This document shows, piece after piece, positions 16,868 through 28,886 of a DNA stretch of 64,000 nt; position 1 is the stretch's first letter; every line of letters begins with the position of its first letter. A program made the translations under genes and the position numbers. Source of the DNA: Diploscapter coronatus (Eukaryota; Nematoda; Chromadorea; Rhabditida; Rhabditidae); the NCBI GenBank assembly GCA_964036155.1, contig OZ038423.1, positions 65,859,249 through 65,923,248 of the forward strand, in the 5' to 3' direction. Under the pieces are notes generated by a model that worked only from the letters and a program-made list of their open reading frames with translations, searched no databases and was not told the origin of the DNA.

Positions 16868-19800
16868 ATGATTATTTTTGTGGTATCATCGGTCATTTTG
16901 CTGTCCTCATTCACAGCCGCTCAAACAGGGGTTTGTCAATTTTACTCAATCATTTTCAAACAGTTATCAACGTCAAGACAAAAACATCAACATTTTAGTG
17001 AAAAGTTTCTCAGAAATATTTCCGCTGAACACTTTCATCGTCAATAATCTTTCTGTTTGGTGATAGCCTCTCGTAAATTAATTTCTATTTGTGAAGGTGA
17101 TTGTGAACCAAAGAAATAATAGCGGAAGAGGTTTAACAAATACAAACACGAGTAAACCAATCAGTTACGTTTCACCAGGGAAAAGGTAAAAGTGATATTC
17201 TCTGTTGTGATCTTGCAGGTGAATGCTCAATTCGAAGTAGTAACTCTATCGCCCTATCGATCGCCTTCCTTCGTTCACAGACGTCTCTATGGAATAAAAC
17301 GGTTAAAGGTGGCTAATTGTCAATGCAACTGCATGAAGAACTCGCTATAACTTTATTTTCTTATTTTCGACACTAATCGATTGTGACTAATGCTAACATT
17401 CTTCCAACTAACATGCTAAAGTTTGACATTCTATCTCAGCTTTCCTATATCAAAACTCCTATGAAATCGATCGATCTTTATCGTTTAGGTTCTTCGACCG
17501 ATTGGTCAAGTTCAGTCGCCTCAGTCATCGGGCATTTCCTCTAATTATTATCGCCCAAAAACACTTCGGCGACAGCGGCAGCGGGCCGATCCAAATCCGG
17601 TGAGAATGAATCATGATTATCCACTTTTATCATGCTTTCATTTTTATTGATTCGTTACGTTATCTTCTGACATGGAAAAAATCACGCGTCTAAGGGTCTT
17701 ATTTGTCTGCCGAACTTTTTCCCCATAAGATACCCTATACATTTTTCCTTGCAATGTTCTTCGATCATCATTTCGTTCAACAATTTTACCGCCTGCTCTT
17801 GTCCCTCCCCCTTTCATTTCTCATTAGCGTCTCAATTAGCATATGGCGGGAGTTTTTGCCTGTGAACGAGGAACAGTTCAAGTGCTGGTGCAGCGGCTTA
17901 GACATTGGAAATCGAAAGCGCAAATCACGCAGCAAAACGAGTGTCGATTTCGGTTCCCGAGGAATTGGCTGGAATGAGAGAAACAGAAAGAAGGACGAAA
18001 GGAAAGGGAAGGAGAATCGTAGAGGGTCAGAGGGCGAGGCAGGGGACAGAGGCAGTTCAGATGAGATGAATGACTGCTGGCTGCGAGAGAAAGCGCGATT
18101 TGTCACTCCGACTTCTGACTTCTCAAACCTCCCTTGGATATGCAGAATGCTGCTTTGATGCATAACGAATAATGGAAATTGACTGTCACTCGCCGATTTC
18201 AAACACATTATTCATTTCACTCAAAAGTGAGAATTGCTGTGTAAGATATTTCGCGTCTCTGATTTTCACGCAGATACATTTTGGGATCCTCTCTGAATTA
18301 GATGCCGTACGAATATAACAACTGTAAACTGCAGCTGGCAAACTTGTTCCTCGCTGCAAACCAATTGACGATTGACGCGCGACTGTGACGTAGCCAAGAT
18401 GAATCAAAAACGAAACACGAGAGATGCTTATCGAGGAATTCAAATTCAAACACACTTGGGATATTTCGAGCATTTCCTCATTTGCTTCCTTCTTCCCTTC
18501 CCCCCTTCCGCGATTCAAATTTTGCTTACTCCCAAAATAGCAACCCAATCCTGATTAGCTAGTCCTCTCGATCGCGATCACTGCGCACCTTTTCTTACTT
18601 CATGGAATTTTCTCGAATCAGACGAACGTCTAATCGGATTTAACAGTGATTCTTGTGGACTTATCGTTTCACCATTACAATTCACAATTTATTACACTAC
18701 CCGCCAAATCGTGAGATCAAAGCAGCGTTCGCTTCGAGTTTTCTCGGATTCCCTAACTAACTGCTTGCAGATATTCTTTTTATAGTAGCCATGCGTTCTG
18801 TTTCAATCGATGTTTCAAATGAGAAACCGTCCAAAAAGTGCATCGACATACAAATAAGCTATGCAAATAGATAGGAATATATTGAATGGTGATCGACGAG
18901 CAAACATAGAACTTGTTGAAGGTTTAAAGGGCATGGAAGCAATGCCAGAATTTGAACGGGTGAACGAAAAATTATGTAGTCTGAGGAAATGAGGAAAACA
19001 ATTTGAATGATAGATCATCGAGCTCGTCTGCATCATATTTATGCAGCGCCTACTTAGCGGGATTTTGAGTTTTTGTTTCTGATTTAAACAACCATGATCA
19101 AGATGAGAGAAAATTGATTGAAATTTGTTAAATAGTATGGTTATGTCGATATTCGAATTAAGGTGGTTAGTAAAGGACGATGTAAGGAGCGACGAAGTGA
19201 TTTTTGTCAAATGATTGAGTCTCTCATATTTTCAATAGAAACACTACATTTTTTGACAAAAATCACTCCGTCATTGCACATTCCATCAAGTACTAGTTGC
19301 TTAGAATTACGAGGCCTAAAGATCCTAAATCCAAATTTTAGACGCTTCTTCTTAGAACTACCATGGATGATCATTTCTGATTACCAATAAAATAAATATG
19401 ATCTTCCTTTCCCAAAGCATTGTTTACTCCCAATTTAATATACAAAAATCAAATTTTTATCAATAAATTAGTGGCGGTCAAAAGTTTTGATGTGGACCCG
19501 GCTTTTATCATTAAAGCAGATCGAGTTATCCTGAACCCATTCATCTGAAAATTTACGTGTTTTTATGACTTGATATCACCGAAAAGATTATACAGGGTGT
19601 TCCATAATTACCCGTCACTTGTTTCAAGCCGCTATGAGTTGAGTTCTGCAAATAATCAGAAATGCCAAAATGGGGCATCGTTTCGAGGCTATGTTTCAGT
19701 AGATTATTTTTAAATTTTATCTTATCAAGACCACATTTTTATCACTGATTTCTCGGCGTAGCTTATTGATAGTCAAAATATTGATCATCGTTAGATTCTG

Positions 19801-22800
19801 AATTCTGACGGCGTGAGGATTGTTCGAAATAACGGAAATTTTGGCTTAAATTAATCTCCTAGATCAAATGATGAAGCATATTCAAATTTTACAATTTATT
19901 TCTTACTATTTTAAACCGCCCGCTTTATTCAACATGTCAAGATTTTCTCTGTAAAGTCTACGACAACATACTTGAAAAATGATACTGTAATTTCAATCAG
20001 ATTTGTTTAAATTAACTTACTTGGTATGGGATCAAGTGATTAAAAAAACCGCGTTTGTGTCCAAACTTTTAACTTTCACTGTATCATACTGTCGGTGCGA
20101 AGAATGATAGGCCAAATCAATGGATATCCAATGATCTAAGATACAACGATTAAATTCAAAACATATCAGAAATAGATTTTTAATTTTCAGCGATATGCTC
20201 CTGTGCCTCGAGCAGAATTACCTCTCATCTTCCAAGAAGAGCAAAAACCATCTCACAGTCCATCGTCGGTCTATCACTCCGCTTCGGATAGCTATCACAC
20301 AGCTGCGGCTGCCTATCACACACCCATATCTGAAGTTCCGCATCAGCCTTTGACAAGACAAAATCCCTCGATTCAATCCAAGCCGATACCGAGGTTCGTT
20401 GGCGAAATCGATGAATTGAAGAGAAAGCGGATAGAGGTAAGGGTTTTAAAAGATATTTATGCAAAATACAGTGAAGGTAAAAAAGTTTTAAATTCTTCTT
20501 CTTATTTTTCCAATCTTTGAATATTCATGATAAAACTTGGAAGATAATTATACGATGTTGAAAAATATCGCATATCGTTAAAGATAAGCCGATTGGGAGC
20601 AAATAAATTTTGCGCAATTTAAAAAATGCTAAATATACATTGAAATATTGAAATTGTCACCAAAATCACTAATTGAATGATTGAAACATCTTCAATTCAG
20701 CTGAAAATAAAGCGCTATGTTGTGATTTTAATTCTGTCTCGATTTGTCGGTCTTTAACAATATGAATTTCATGAAAATCGGATCATTAACGATGGATAAA
20801 CGCGACACTTAAAATATCATGCAATGTTTCTTATATTTGTAAGGCAACTGCATGAGAATAATTTTAGGCTCGATGGAGAAAGCTAGGCATAAATTTTCGG
20901 ACAATCCCTATTCCTACAGCAATTAGAGCAAGCGGCTTGAAACAGAGACAGGTATGATTAACAGTTGAGAAAGGGACGAGGCAAACATTTAATGATTGTA
21001 GTATATATCGGATGAAGCTAGAAGCGAAGAAAACCACGAAGAACAAGCAAATGGCCAAATTGAGCAGCTAAACGTTCCAGAACCACAAGCTAACCGAGTC
21101 TATCCACAGCCCAGAACGGTAATTTAGCACAAACTGATCTTTGTTGTCGTGTCTTCTAACCAATACTTCAGGACTATGCTGTTCGACCTGTCTACAAACC
21201 CGTTCCAGTTGAGCCAGTAAAACTGCCAGAGCCAGAGCCCGTTCTGCCTCCACTGGCACAACTTCCCGAACCTGGTGATTATATTTTCCGAGATAACATT
21301 CACAAATGCATGCTAATATGTACTTTTTATTACATATCTATCGCTAATTTGACAGACTACTAACTTCTTGTAAGATGGGATGAGACAGCAGAAAAATGTA
21401 GTCTAGTTTTAATCTTATGAAAAGTCATGAATGTAAACAATTTCATTGTTCTTCAGGTACTAGTTTTCCTTCTTCTCACTTGAGTGTTGCTTACTATTAG
21501 CGTGCCATTATTCAACCCAACTCAGCGTTTTTCCTTCTGCCAATTTGTTTGTGTCGTTTCCAGATTTGTTCAATTCCTTCAATTCCAACCCCCTGCCTCT
21601 ACCGACTTCTTCTGTCGACTATCATTCCCGCACGACTTCTCTGCCCCGCGGCTTCCGAGTCTCTGAGAAACTCAGTCCGCGTCCACGGTTGCGGATTCGT
21701 CTGCCTGGTACTGTGTCTTGCTATCTATGTTTCTTTTCCTTTTCCCTTTTCGAATGAGTTCTGCATACTCTTTTTCTATCTCACTAATTTTCAACAATTT
21801 TTATCATCTTTGTCAGATAAATCACTGTTGCATGAAATGTGCAAACTTTGCATAACTTTTGCGAGTCACTTTTATTTTTTCCATTCAAATTGTGCAGAAA
21901 ATATAGAAGATAACAAGAGAGTCTTCAGTATCACTATCTTCCTGAATTTTCGCACTTTAGTGAACAGATCAGATACAACGTAAAATGAAAGATGCAACTC
22001 TAAAATTGATTGATAATTCAAACCGAATAGCTCATTGGAATCGAAAAATACAATAAGAAACGTGATACGCAACTCTTACAATTCCATTCGATTGGTGATT
22101 TTATCTGATAAGGTGATGAGTTCATGTGGTAAAAGAAAAATTGACTTACTGTAAGTCTCATCTTTCTCTACTTCCATAAAACCATTGGTTGGTTGCAGTC
22201 ATAGTTATTAGTTTTGTAGGTTTGTGAGGAGATAAGGTTTTACAGTATGTCCAAACATAGTGCAGAACATTCTTTTACAAACTTTGGGTAGCCAACGATA
22301 TGTAACACGATATCAAGATCGAAACAAAATCTGATAACGGGATATTCTCGTTGACTTTTGTTACAAATCTCGATAGCTGGGTTGCAGATCGTTGACACAT
22401 CCAAATCCCTTCATAAGTGTATGAAAATGAGATTAATTCAGGCGAGAGAGTTGAGCCAAGCCCCCCAGCTCCTAGTACCAACTTTAATCCTCGACCATCT
22501 TTGCCTCAGCCTCCACCCAGCTTCGGCATCAGTTCTGGATCCAGTTTCGGAAACTCTGCCCCTAGTTTTGAAAATTCTGGGTCTGGTTTTGGTAATTCCG
22601 GCTCTCCGTTTGGTAATGGAGACAGCGGCCTTGGGTTTGGTGACAGCGGACTCGGTTTTGGTTCTCCACCTGAGGAATTCCCATCCCAACCTCTGCCGCC
22701 TGCCACCACCACGCAAAGGACAACGACAACCACAGAAGCACCCATCGAAGAATCGACAGAAGCAGAGGCAGTCAGTGAAAGCGCAGAGGGAGACATTGAC

Positions 22801-25702
22801 AATGAGCCTGTGCCTAAACCAGAACCCGGTGCTAATTCAGGAGTCATTCCTGGAGAAGATTCAGGTAGGAAGTTGTTCGAGCACAAGCAATCGAAATTTC
22901 AAATATGAAAGCTTTAATTTCACCTATACTTGAGAGAAATTGTGCAAAGCTATGGAAAGCTCCAGTTTAAAATTTTACATTGAAAAATTTATAATATTCC
23001 AAAGAAAAGCGGTTTGAAATCCCGATTCGGGAAGAGGAAACAACGGTTCTGACCGGGGCTATGTTACAAAAATTCGGTCTAGATTGATTTATAAAAAGAA
23101 GATCTGATGAACTATTTCGAAAAAATTTTCTACAACATATGTAGGCATATTTCGACACCTATTCCAGAAAGAATTTTACGAGGGAATTTTATTCGAATTT
23201 TTAAAAAATTTTAACGAACTTGGAAGTTTAAAAAAATCTTGGCATGAACTTTAATAGTCTGTTTATCCTTTTTTAAATAAAAATTGGAATAGATACCGAA
23301 ATGTGTACTGTATAAGCTACAGAAGGATTTTTTGATATGGTTTATCGAATTATTATTTTAGATAAGTTCAGAACGAATTTTAACCGACATCTTTTGTACA
23401 ACCTTGATTTCGACTTCGAACTCTCGAAAACTCGAATTCCTTCCGTAGAGCTTTGCTTGATGTTTTCCAAATTTTAGCGTTGTTGGCCTCTAACTTCATT
23501 ACCATTTATGATTGACTTATTTTAGGAGCAGGCTTCGGAATAGGACCATCTGAGCTTCCACCAGAATTCGCCAATGTTGGATTTTCACTCGGAAGCGGAA
23601 GTGGAGCTGGATTCAAAATGCCTACCGGTGCTGATGAAAAAGGAAAGAAAGAAGCGCCGACGACGAAAAACCCTGCAAAACCAAGTCCTCCAAATAATCA
23701 AGGTGGCAAAAAGAGATGGGCGAATATGAGTCCGGAAGAGAGAAGGGAGCATTGGTGGAAGAACCATTGCACGAAGCCTGGAAAACTGCCTAAAAGATGC
23801 AACGACAAGAATAGACCTAAACAAAGGTAGAGCAGGAGATTTGCGAATGAATGAAGATCAGCTTTATTTGTAGAAAGCAGGCCAACGCGAACATCGATAA
23901 GGAAGATGCTGGATTCGTGATTCCACAGAATTCTGGACTTCGACCCGTTTCGCCGCCAAAAGAATTTGCAGAAGGCGGTGGTTTTGGAAGTTTCGGAAGC
24001 GGTTTGTAGAAAATAAAACACAAAACGAGTTTAATTGTCTAGGTTCTGGCGGTAGCTTTGGGGGTGGAGGAGGCGCCCCAAGCGGTGGGTTTGGAATTGC
24101 GCCAGCGACTGAAGAGAGAAGCTCAAATATTCAAACTGAACCAGGTAAATAAACGTTCCTTTCATTAAGAATGGCTTCAACCATCATGGTTTGTTTACAA
24201 AATTTCTGTAAAATCATGTTTTCCCACGTGATGGAATATCATATTTTTGATTAAATCATACATAATTTGAATGTCAATCATCGTAGTGAAATTCTGAGCC
24301 AAAGTCTGAGCTGTCTTCACACATCAATTCTAAGCTCGAGAAAATAATATATTCATGACCACATGAATTTAAACTAGGTTTTTGAGTAGTGATAATATAG
24401 AACGTGATAAGACTAACGTGTTTTCAAATGTAACTGTTAATAGTTTCGTAATTTTTTCCCTAAAATATCTTTCCCAGTCCAGAATTTTGGCGTAATCTGT
24501 TGAGTGAATAAAATTGGAAAATCTACATAGTTGACTAGTCTGAAGTTGGAATAGAATCAATTTTGTCTATAATTCGAAACAAAATTGGAGATATAATACA
24601 AATATTCTGAGAAGTTCAAAGAAAATTGAATTCCAGAAGGAGCATTTGCGACTGCGAATGGTGGAAGCGAAAATTTCGAAGGAGGAGAGAATACCTTCAC
24701 CGGTGACTCGGCTCTGAGTCCGTCGAGTGGGCCATCGGGTGATGGATATGGATCAGCTCCACTTCAAAAGAGAGAGCCCCCGCCCGAAGGTCCAAGTACG
24801 TATTCTATCATTTGTTCCGGACTGATTCACGATGTTTCAGGCGGTTTTAATAGCGGAAGAAGTCCATTCGCAATAGGAGAAGCGACGGAAAACCCTCGAA
24901 CTACCGTGAATAATTGAATTTTGACATAGCCAATAGAAATACGATTTGCAGGTGAAACCCTCTGCACTGTTCAGCGTGTTGCAAAAGGCCGATGAAGGAT
25001 TCGAGCAGGCGATAAATCATTTGGAGCAGGAAACTCCAGTTGAGTCCGCTGCCATCGACATTCTTGAAGGTTGGATAGGAAACATAATTCAAGCTCATGA
25101 CGCTGTTTATCAGCACTGTATAAAATTGCAAAAAAATTTCAAATCGAAACAAATTCTAAAGTCGAAATTTTTTTTCAAGACTGAAAAACAATTCTCAGAG
25201 AAATCAAAACTCGTATATCATGGTGGTTAAAAAGTGACGGATTATATTTCTGTCAAATGTAGAGTGGATTTCAAATCTTTCGAGAAAGACAATGTCATTT
25301 AACAAAAATCACTTCGTCATTTTTTAAAACCTGTCAATGCACATTCTATCAGATTTGAATTGTCGTATATGTCATGTTTCGAATCGACGATACAAATGTG
25401 CTCCTTTCAAAGTATTGCCAATTTAGTTGCTCTTGGATCGCAGAAGCTGGATTCACAGGCGAAGCTGCTCGGCCACGTCGATCGGACCATCGGACTGGAT
25501 AATCTGCAGAGAATTCAACGATGGGCCAACACTGCTGGTGCTTTGGACCTATTCAAAGAACAGGTATGATTACAAATAAAAAGCTCAAATTATAGAAGGG
25601 AATTTTCAGTTTCTGAAATTCGCCAAGAATTTCAAGCCTCCAGATGACCTGTTCCCGACCGTACCACCTCAATTAGAGTATCTCTTCAAAACGTCAGGAT
25701 AG
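16868..25702 (+). CDS. Secreted Gly/Ser/Pro-rich protein with helical C-terminal domain
   Basis: Sixteen exons keep frame exactly: 16868-16930, 17219-17308, 17489-17599, 20191-20436, 21002-21118, 21172-21274, 21564-21707, 22442-22864, 23526-23826, 23874-24001, 24043-24144, 24637-24795, 24841-24905, 24952-25069, 25427-25563, 25610-25702; 799 residues in all. The start exon encodes a signal peptide (hydrophobic FVVSSVILLSS, then TAAQ). Exon 3 has a dibasic furin-like stretch (RRQRQR). The middle is low complexity: Pro/Glu repeats in exons 5-6, a run of G-[FL]-G-[ND]-S units and Thr tracts in exon 8, more GFG units later, and one basic block with KKRWANMSPEERREHWW in exon 9. The last three exons encode about 115 residues of ordinary helical sequence. 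I do not recognise the family. It looks like an extracellular-matrix or cuticle-associated protein, by inference only. Confidence 0.7.
19186..19280. repeat. Short fold-back, copy 1 of a family
   Basis: Bases 19188-19212 (agcgacgaagtgatttttgt onward) are inverted relative to 19248-19275 (gacaaaaatcactccgtcat). The right arm continues into tgcacattc(c/t)atca, which recurs next to the related copy at 25220-25340. Confidence 0.6.
19468..20083. mobile_element. Non-autonomous Tc1/mariner-type element
   Basis: Terminal inverted repeats of about 38 bases: left 19469-19506 (tagtggcggtcaaaagtttt) and right 20042-20083, whose reverse complement reads tacagtgaaagttaaaagtt. The ends begin TA(C)AGTG and carry the 'aaaagttt-ggac' block typical of nematode Tc1-like ends. 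About 615 bases with no transposase frame visible. A second TIR-like word, tacagggtgttccataatta, lies inside it near 19590 without a visible partner, suggesting nesting or a composite history. Confidence 0.6.
25220..25340. repeat. Short fold-back, copy 2 of a family
   Basis: Bases 25220-25259 (tggtggttaaaaagtgacgg onward) are imperfectly inverted relative to 25296-25335 (aacaaaaatcacttcgtcat). It lies in the intron between exons 14 and 15 of the secreted-protein gene and shares its right arm with the copy at 19186-19280. Confidence 0.55.
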
Positions 25703-26527
25703 ATGCCGACGAAACACTAGCAGAACTAAGTCTGATGAATGAGTCAAAAAAATGGAGAAACGCGATGGAACGTCGGTGTTTATTATGCTGTCATAAGTTT
25801 GAACTTCTCGAATAGTTTATGTTTGTACGTATTTTTGTCAGATTAATAACTTAATTACTCGCATTGACAAAGCCAGACTTTAAAACGGGTTGTTTACTGT
25901 AGTTAATATTTATCTTTAGTCTCGATTTTTTGTATCAACTTTACTCGAATTTCTTATGCACGATTTTGTCGGAGATATTTTATTTTGTAGTGTAGTAATT
26001 TTATAAGTATTTTGTCTTGTAGTTAACTTATTCTTTAACTATTATTGTTCGTTTCATGTTGGTTAATAACTGAACCGCTCACGAAAATTGCCATGTTAAA
26101 TTGAATTTGCTTTTATCTTCCATTTTGATGAATTTTTGATTTATTAATCTACGTCTTTCTAAAGTTTATTTGTTATTGACTGATTGCTTTTCGAACTAAT
26201 TAATGATGTAAAAAGTTCAGGACATGTAAATTAATCTGTGTATTAGGGGATTGCGATCTTGTGAAAATCGTCGCATAATAATAAAATAAAAATTTAATTA
26301 TAGATTGTTGTAAAAAAATAATAAAATAAAGAAAAACGTCGAAAATCCGAAATGTTGAAAATGGATTTGGAGCATTACTCGATAGAACCCTAAACATTGT
26401 GGAAGGAAACGTTCTCATCTTATGAATGAAAAACTTCCATCCAACTGTTCAAGAACGTAGGATTTAACAAAAATTCTACTTGAAATAAATTATTCTTAGC
26501 GATAAATCGCATACCAAAACTGAAGTA
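25703..26527. other. 3' UTR and AT-rich spacer
   Basis: Follows the stop codon of the secreted-protein gene. Strongly AT-rich, with AATAAA-like words (for example in 26280-26330). No coding signal. Confidence 0.45.
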
Positions 26528-27248
26528 CAGGGTGGAAAATAAGTTGTTGACAAATTTACAACGCCGCTTGCATAAATGACGGTTTTTTTTATAATTTATT
26601 TTTATGAAATCGCCGTGCTTTATTTCATTTGATTGTCTGGGTTTTAAAAAATTCGAGTTTTTAATTTCCGAATGGCAGCCCCGAGTACAAAGCGCTTTAC
26701 AATCATCGAGCTGCACAAGCAAGAACACAGCAATGCAGCAATCGCTCGGCTGCTCAAAACGTTGCAACAAGCGGTCTCACGCCAGATCAAACTATTTAAG
26801 GAGGTTAGCTCTACTTTTGACAGACCTCGTCCGACCTTCCCAAAACATTTAACGTCATCAGAGCCAAGAAACTTATCAGGATGCGAATCAAACGAAATTC
26901 TAAAAGGTCAATCCGAAAAATGGCTCAACACCTGGACATCAGTCACACAGCTGCCCGTTCAATCGTCAGAAGGGACTACAAGTTCTAAAACTTTCACGAC
27001 CTGACTCCCAATGATATGGTCGTACGGGTTCAGAGATGTAAGCAGTTGCTGCAACGATTTTCTGCTGGCACACATTCGACTATTGTATTCAGGGATGAGA
27101 AATTTTTCATCGTGCTTCACTGTGGAGGCTGCCATCAACCGTCAAAACGACCGTATCATTGCTCCAGATATCTCTGCTTTTCATTTGAACGCTTATTCCG
27201 TTTTTACGGCGAAAAATGTTTTGTCAACAATACTTATTTTCCACATTG
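26528..27248 (+). mobile_element. Decayed mariner-type transposon
   Basis: Flanked by TA at 26526-26527 and 27249-27250. The ends are inverted repeats of about 29 bases: left begins cagggtggaaaataagttgt (26528), and the right end, read in reverse complement, begins caatgtggaaaataagtatt; the two differ by a two-base insertion and two substitutions. At about 720 bases it is shorter than the usual 1.2-1.3-kb mariner, so it is internally deleted. Confidence 0.8.
26673..27200 (+). pseudogene. Mariner-family transposase, broken remnant
   Basis: Coding relics appear in different frames. 26673 onward reads a helix-turn-helix start (IIELHKQEHSNAAIARLL). About 26880-26990 contains RKMAQHLDISHTAARSIV, the second helix-turn-helix of nematode mariners, in another frame. 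27011-27180 contains VFRDEKFFIV (a worn form of the first catalytic DEK/DE region) and QNDRIIAP. The catalytic triad region is incomplete, and several frame changes separate the parts, so no active transposase is made. Confidence 0.75.
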
Positions 27249-27338
27249 TATATAAATAACAATTTATTCCTTCAAGAAAGCAAGACGAATGTAGTCAACA
27301 ATATCAAGCTTTTTCTCAACGTCTCTTCAAAAAGTCGA

Positions 27339-28477
27339 TCATTTTCCTGTGCCAAAACAGAAGCTTCCGCTTTGAAGAGTAAAACGAGACTAAAATTTAA
27401 ATGAATATAAAAATTCATTTAACATTAACTCATACCGGGCAAAGACCAGCAATAGCAGGTCCCTAGAAAAGAGAGCATTGAACAGTTATTAATGATAAAA
27501 ATGCTTACAAATTCGCTGTCGGTGCCAAAACAGAAGCTTCCGCTTTGAAGAGTAAAACCAGCCTAAAATTCAAATGAATATAAAAGAAAAATAATTAAGG
27601 ATTTTTTCATACCGGGCAAAGACCAGAAATAGCAGGTCCCTAGAAAAGAGAAGATTGAACATAATTATTAATGATGAAAAATGCTTACAATTTGTACAGA
27701 GCTGCCGCCGCGCTTCACTCGAGACAGTGAACCATTGCAGAGCTAAATTAGAATATTTTGTAATTTCTCATGTATCACACATGAGGAGAGGTCGGGACGG
27801 AATTTCGTTTCGTTACTTTCGTTGTCTGTCTCTAGCCTCCTCTCACATGTCTAATCACATGCTTATGTGCTATTTCTTTCTTTCGCCGTCTGCATTTCGT
27901 TTCCAAATGAAACGAAATCCAGATTGCGATAAAAGGGAAATAGTTATTCGCGTGTGTAGAACAGAGAAGGAAGATTCTTTCACGAAAAAATTCGCCCTGG
28001 ACCTGGATGAAAAGATAACTCCCTCGCTCTTTTCCATCTCATCCCTGCCACGATCCTACAATAGTTTTTCTGCAGTGAAATGGCGTAGAATCGTGGCAAA
28101 AGGAAGGATTAGGAAAAGAGCGAGAGAATTATCTTCTCGTTTGAAATTCACGAATATTATTACCTTGCAAGTTTTTGCACATTCCTTTATTTTGGTTGCG
28201 ATCGTATAGAAGCTACTTTTACAGAACCCGCCGTTTTTCGAAAATATTGATCATTTCGGAAAATAATGTGAAATTTTATTATATTACCATCTTTTGGCAC
28301 CTGAAAATTAGAAAATTTGTATCATTGCGATGAAAAATATCAATTTAGCTTACATTGGGTTCGCATCAACGCATTGACAATTGGTGTATTGGATAATTGC
28401 TAAAACTCTAAATTAAAAAAAAAAAAAAAGCTTCTATCATAAATCTCACCGAAGCAAATCACCAAAATGCGGAACAT
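27339..28477 (-). CDS. Small secreted ShK-domain peptide, copy A
   Basis: Nine exons (5' to 3'): 28450-28477, 28354-28399, 28288-28300, about 28164-28238, 27689-27742, 27613-27639, 27509-27562, 27436-27462, 27339-27389; about 124 residues. It begins with a signal peptide (MFRILVICFAII) and continues into a six-cysteine ShK pattern (CVDA, CQKM, GGFC, KEC, KTC, KLC). After a short KR-containing linker come two copies of a module encoded by an exon pair: GPAI-x-GLCP, then x-FTLQSGSFCFGT. The intron before the fourth exon has no AG at its end (see findings). Nematode ShK proteins are secreted and have varied roles; nothing here says it is a toxin. A 13-base micro-exon carries the second cysteine. 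Confidence 0.65.
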
Positions 28478-28886
28478 TCTAATTTTGGGTAGTGAAGAAT
28501 GGAAGTGTAAATCTCCAGTTCTTCTGACCCTTTTATACTCTGAAAAAATTAGTGTTTGAATTAGAATAAAAATACCAAAATTCCATTATGTGAGCGGAAA
28601 TTAATGAAATTCGCTCCTTAAATTATCTCTATTTCATAAGTTCACTTCTCTGGACAAGCAAGTTTGGAGCACATCTGTTCAAATATGTGGATATCTCATT
28701 TTAACTTTTGCACAAAAAGCATATTTGAAACAATGCAAATGAATTTTTTAATCGAATCCATTTATTAATGCGCCAACATAATATAATCATGAAAAGTATA
28801 TCAATTAGAATTTATTCCTTCAAAAAAGCAAGGCAAATTTAACCAGCAATATCAATGTTTTTCCCAGTGCTTCTTCAAAAATTCTA

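Larger units (their letters stand above)
17600..20190 (+). other. 2.6-kb intron of the secreted-protein gene
   Basis: The intron between exons 3 and 4. It holds a short fold-back at 19186-19280 and a Tc1-like element at 19468-20083. The open frames at 17703-18158 (+) and 17786-18208 (-) are low-complexity and not gene-like. Confidence 0.55.

Noticed and set aside
17703..18208. Overlapping frames on both strands in intron 3 of the secreted-protein gene
   Set aside because: Charged or Ser-rich low complexity and no domain; the intron is skipped cleanly by phase-matched exons.
22358..22933. 191-codon frame overlapping the Gly-rich exon
   Set aside because: Wrong frame of exon 22442-22864; the phase that joins both neighbouring exons is the GFG/Ser-rich one.
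27655..28209. 184-codon plus-strand open frame over ShK copy A
   Set aside because: It lies antisense to the ShK exons 27689-27742 and 28164-28238 and to the intron between them, and has no recognisable domain.
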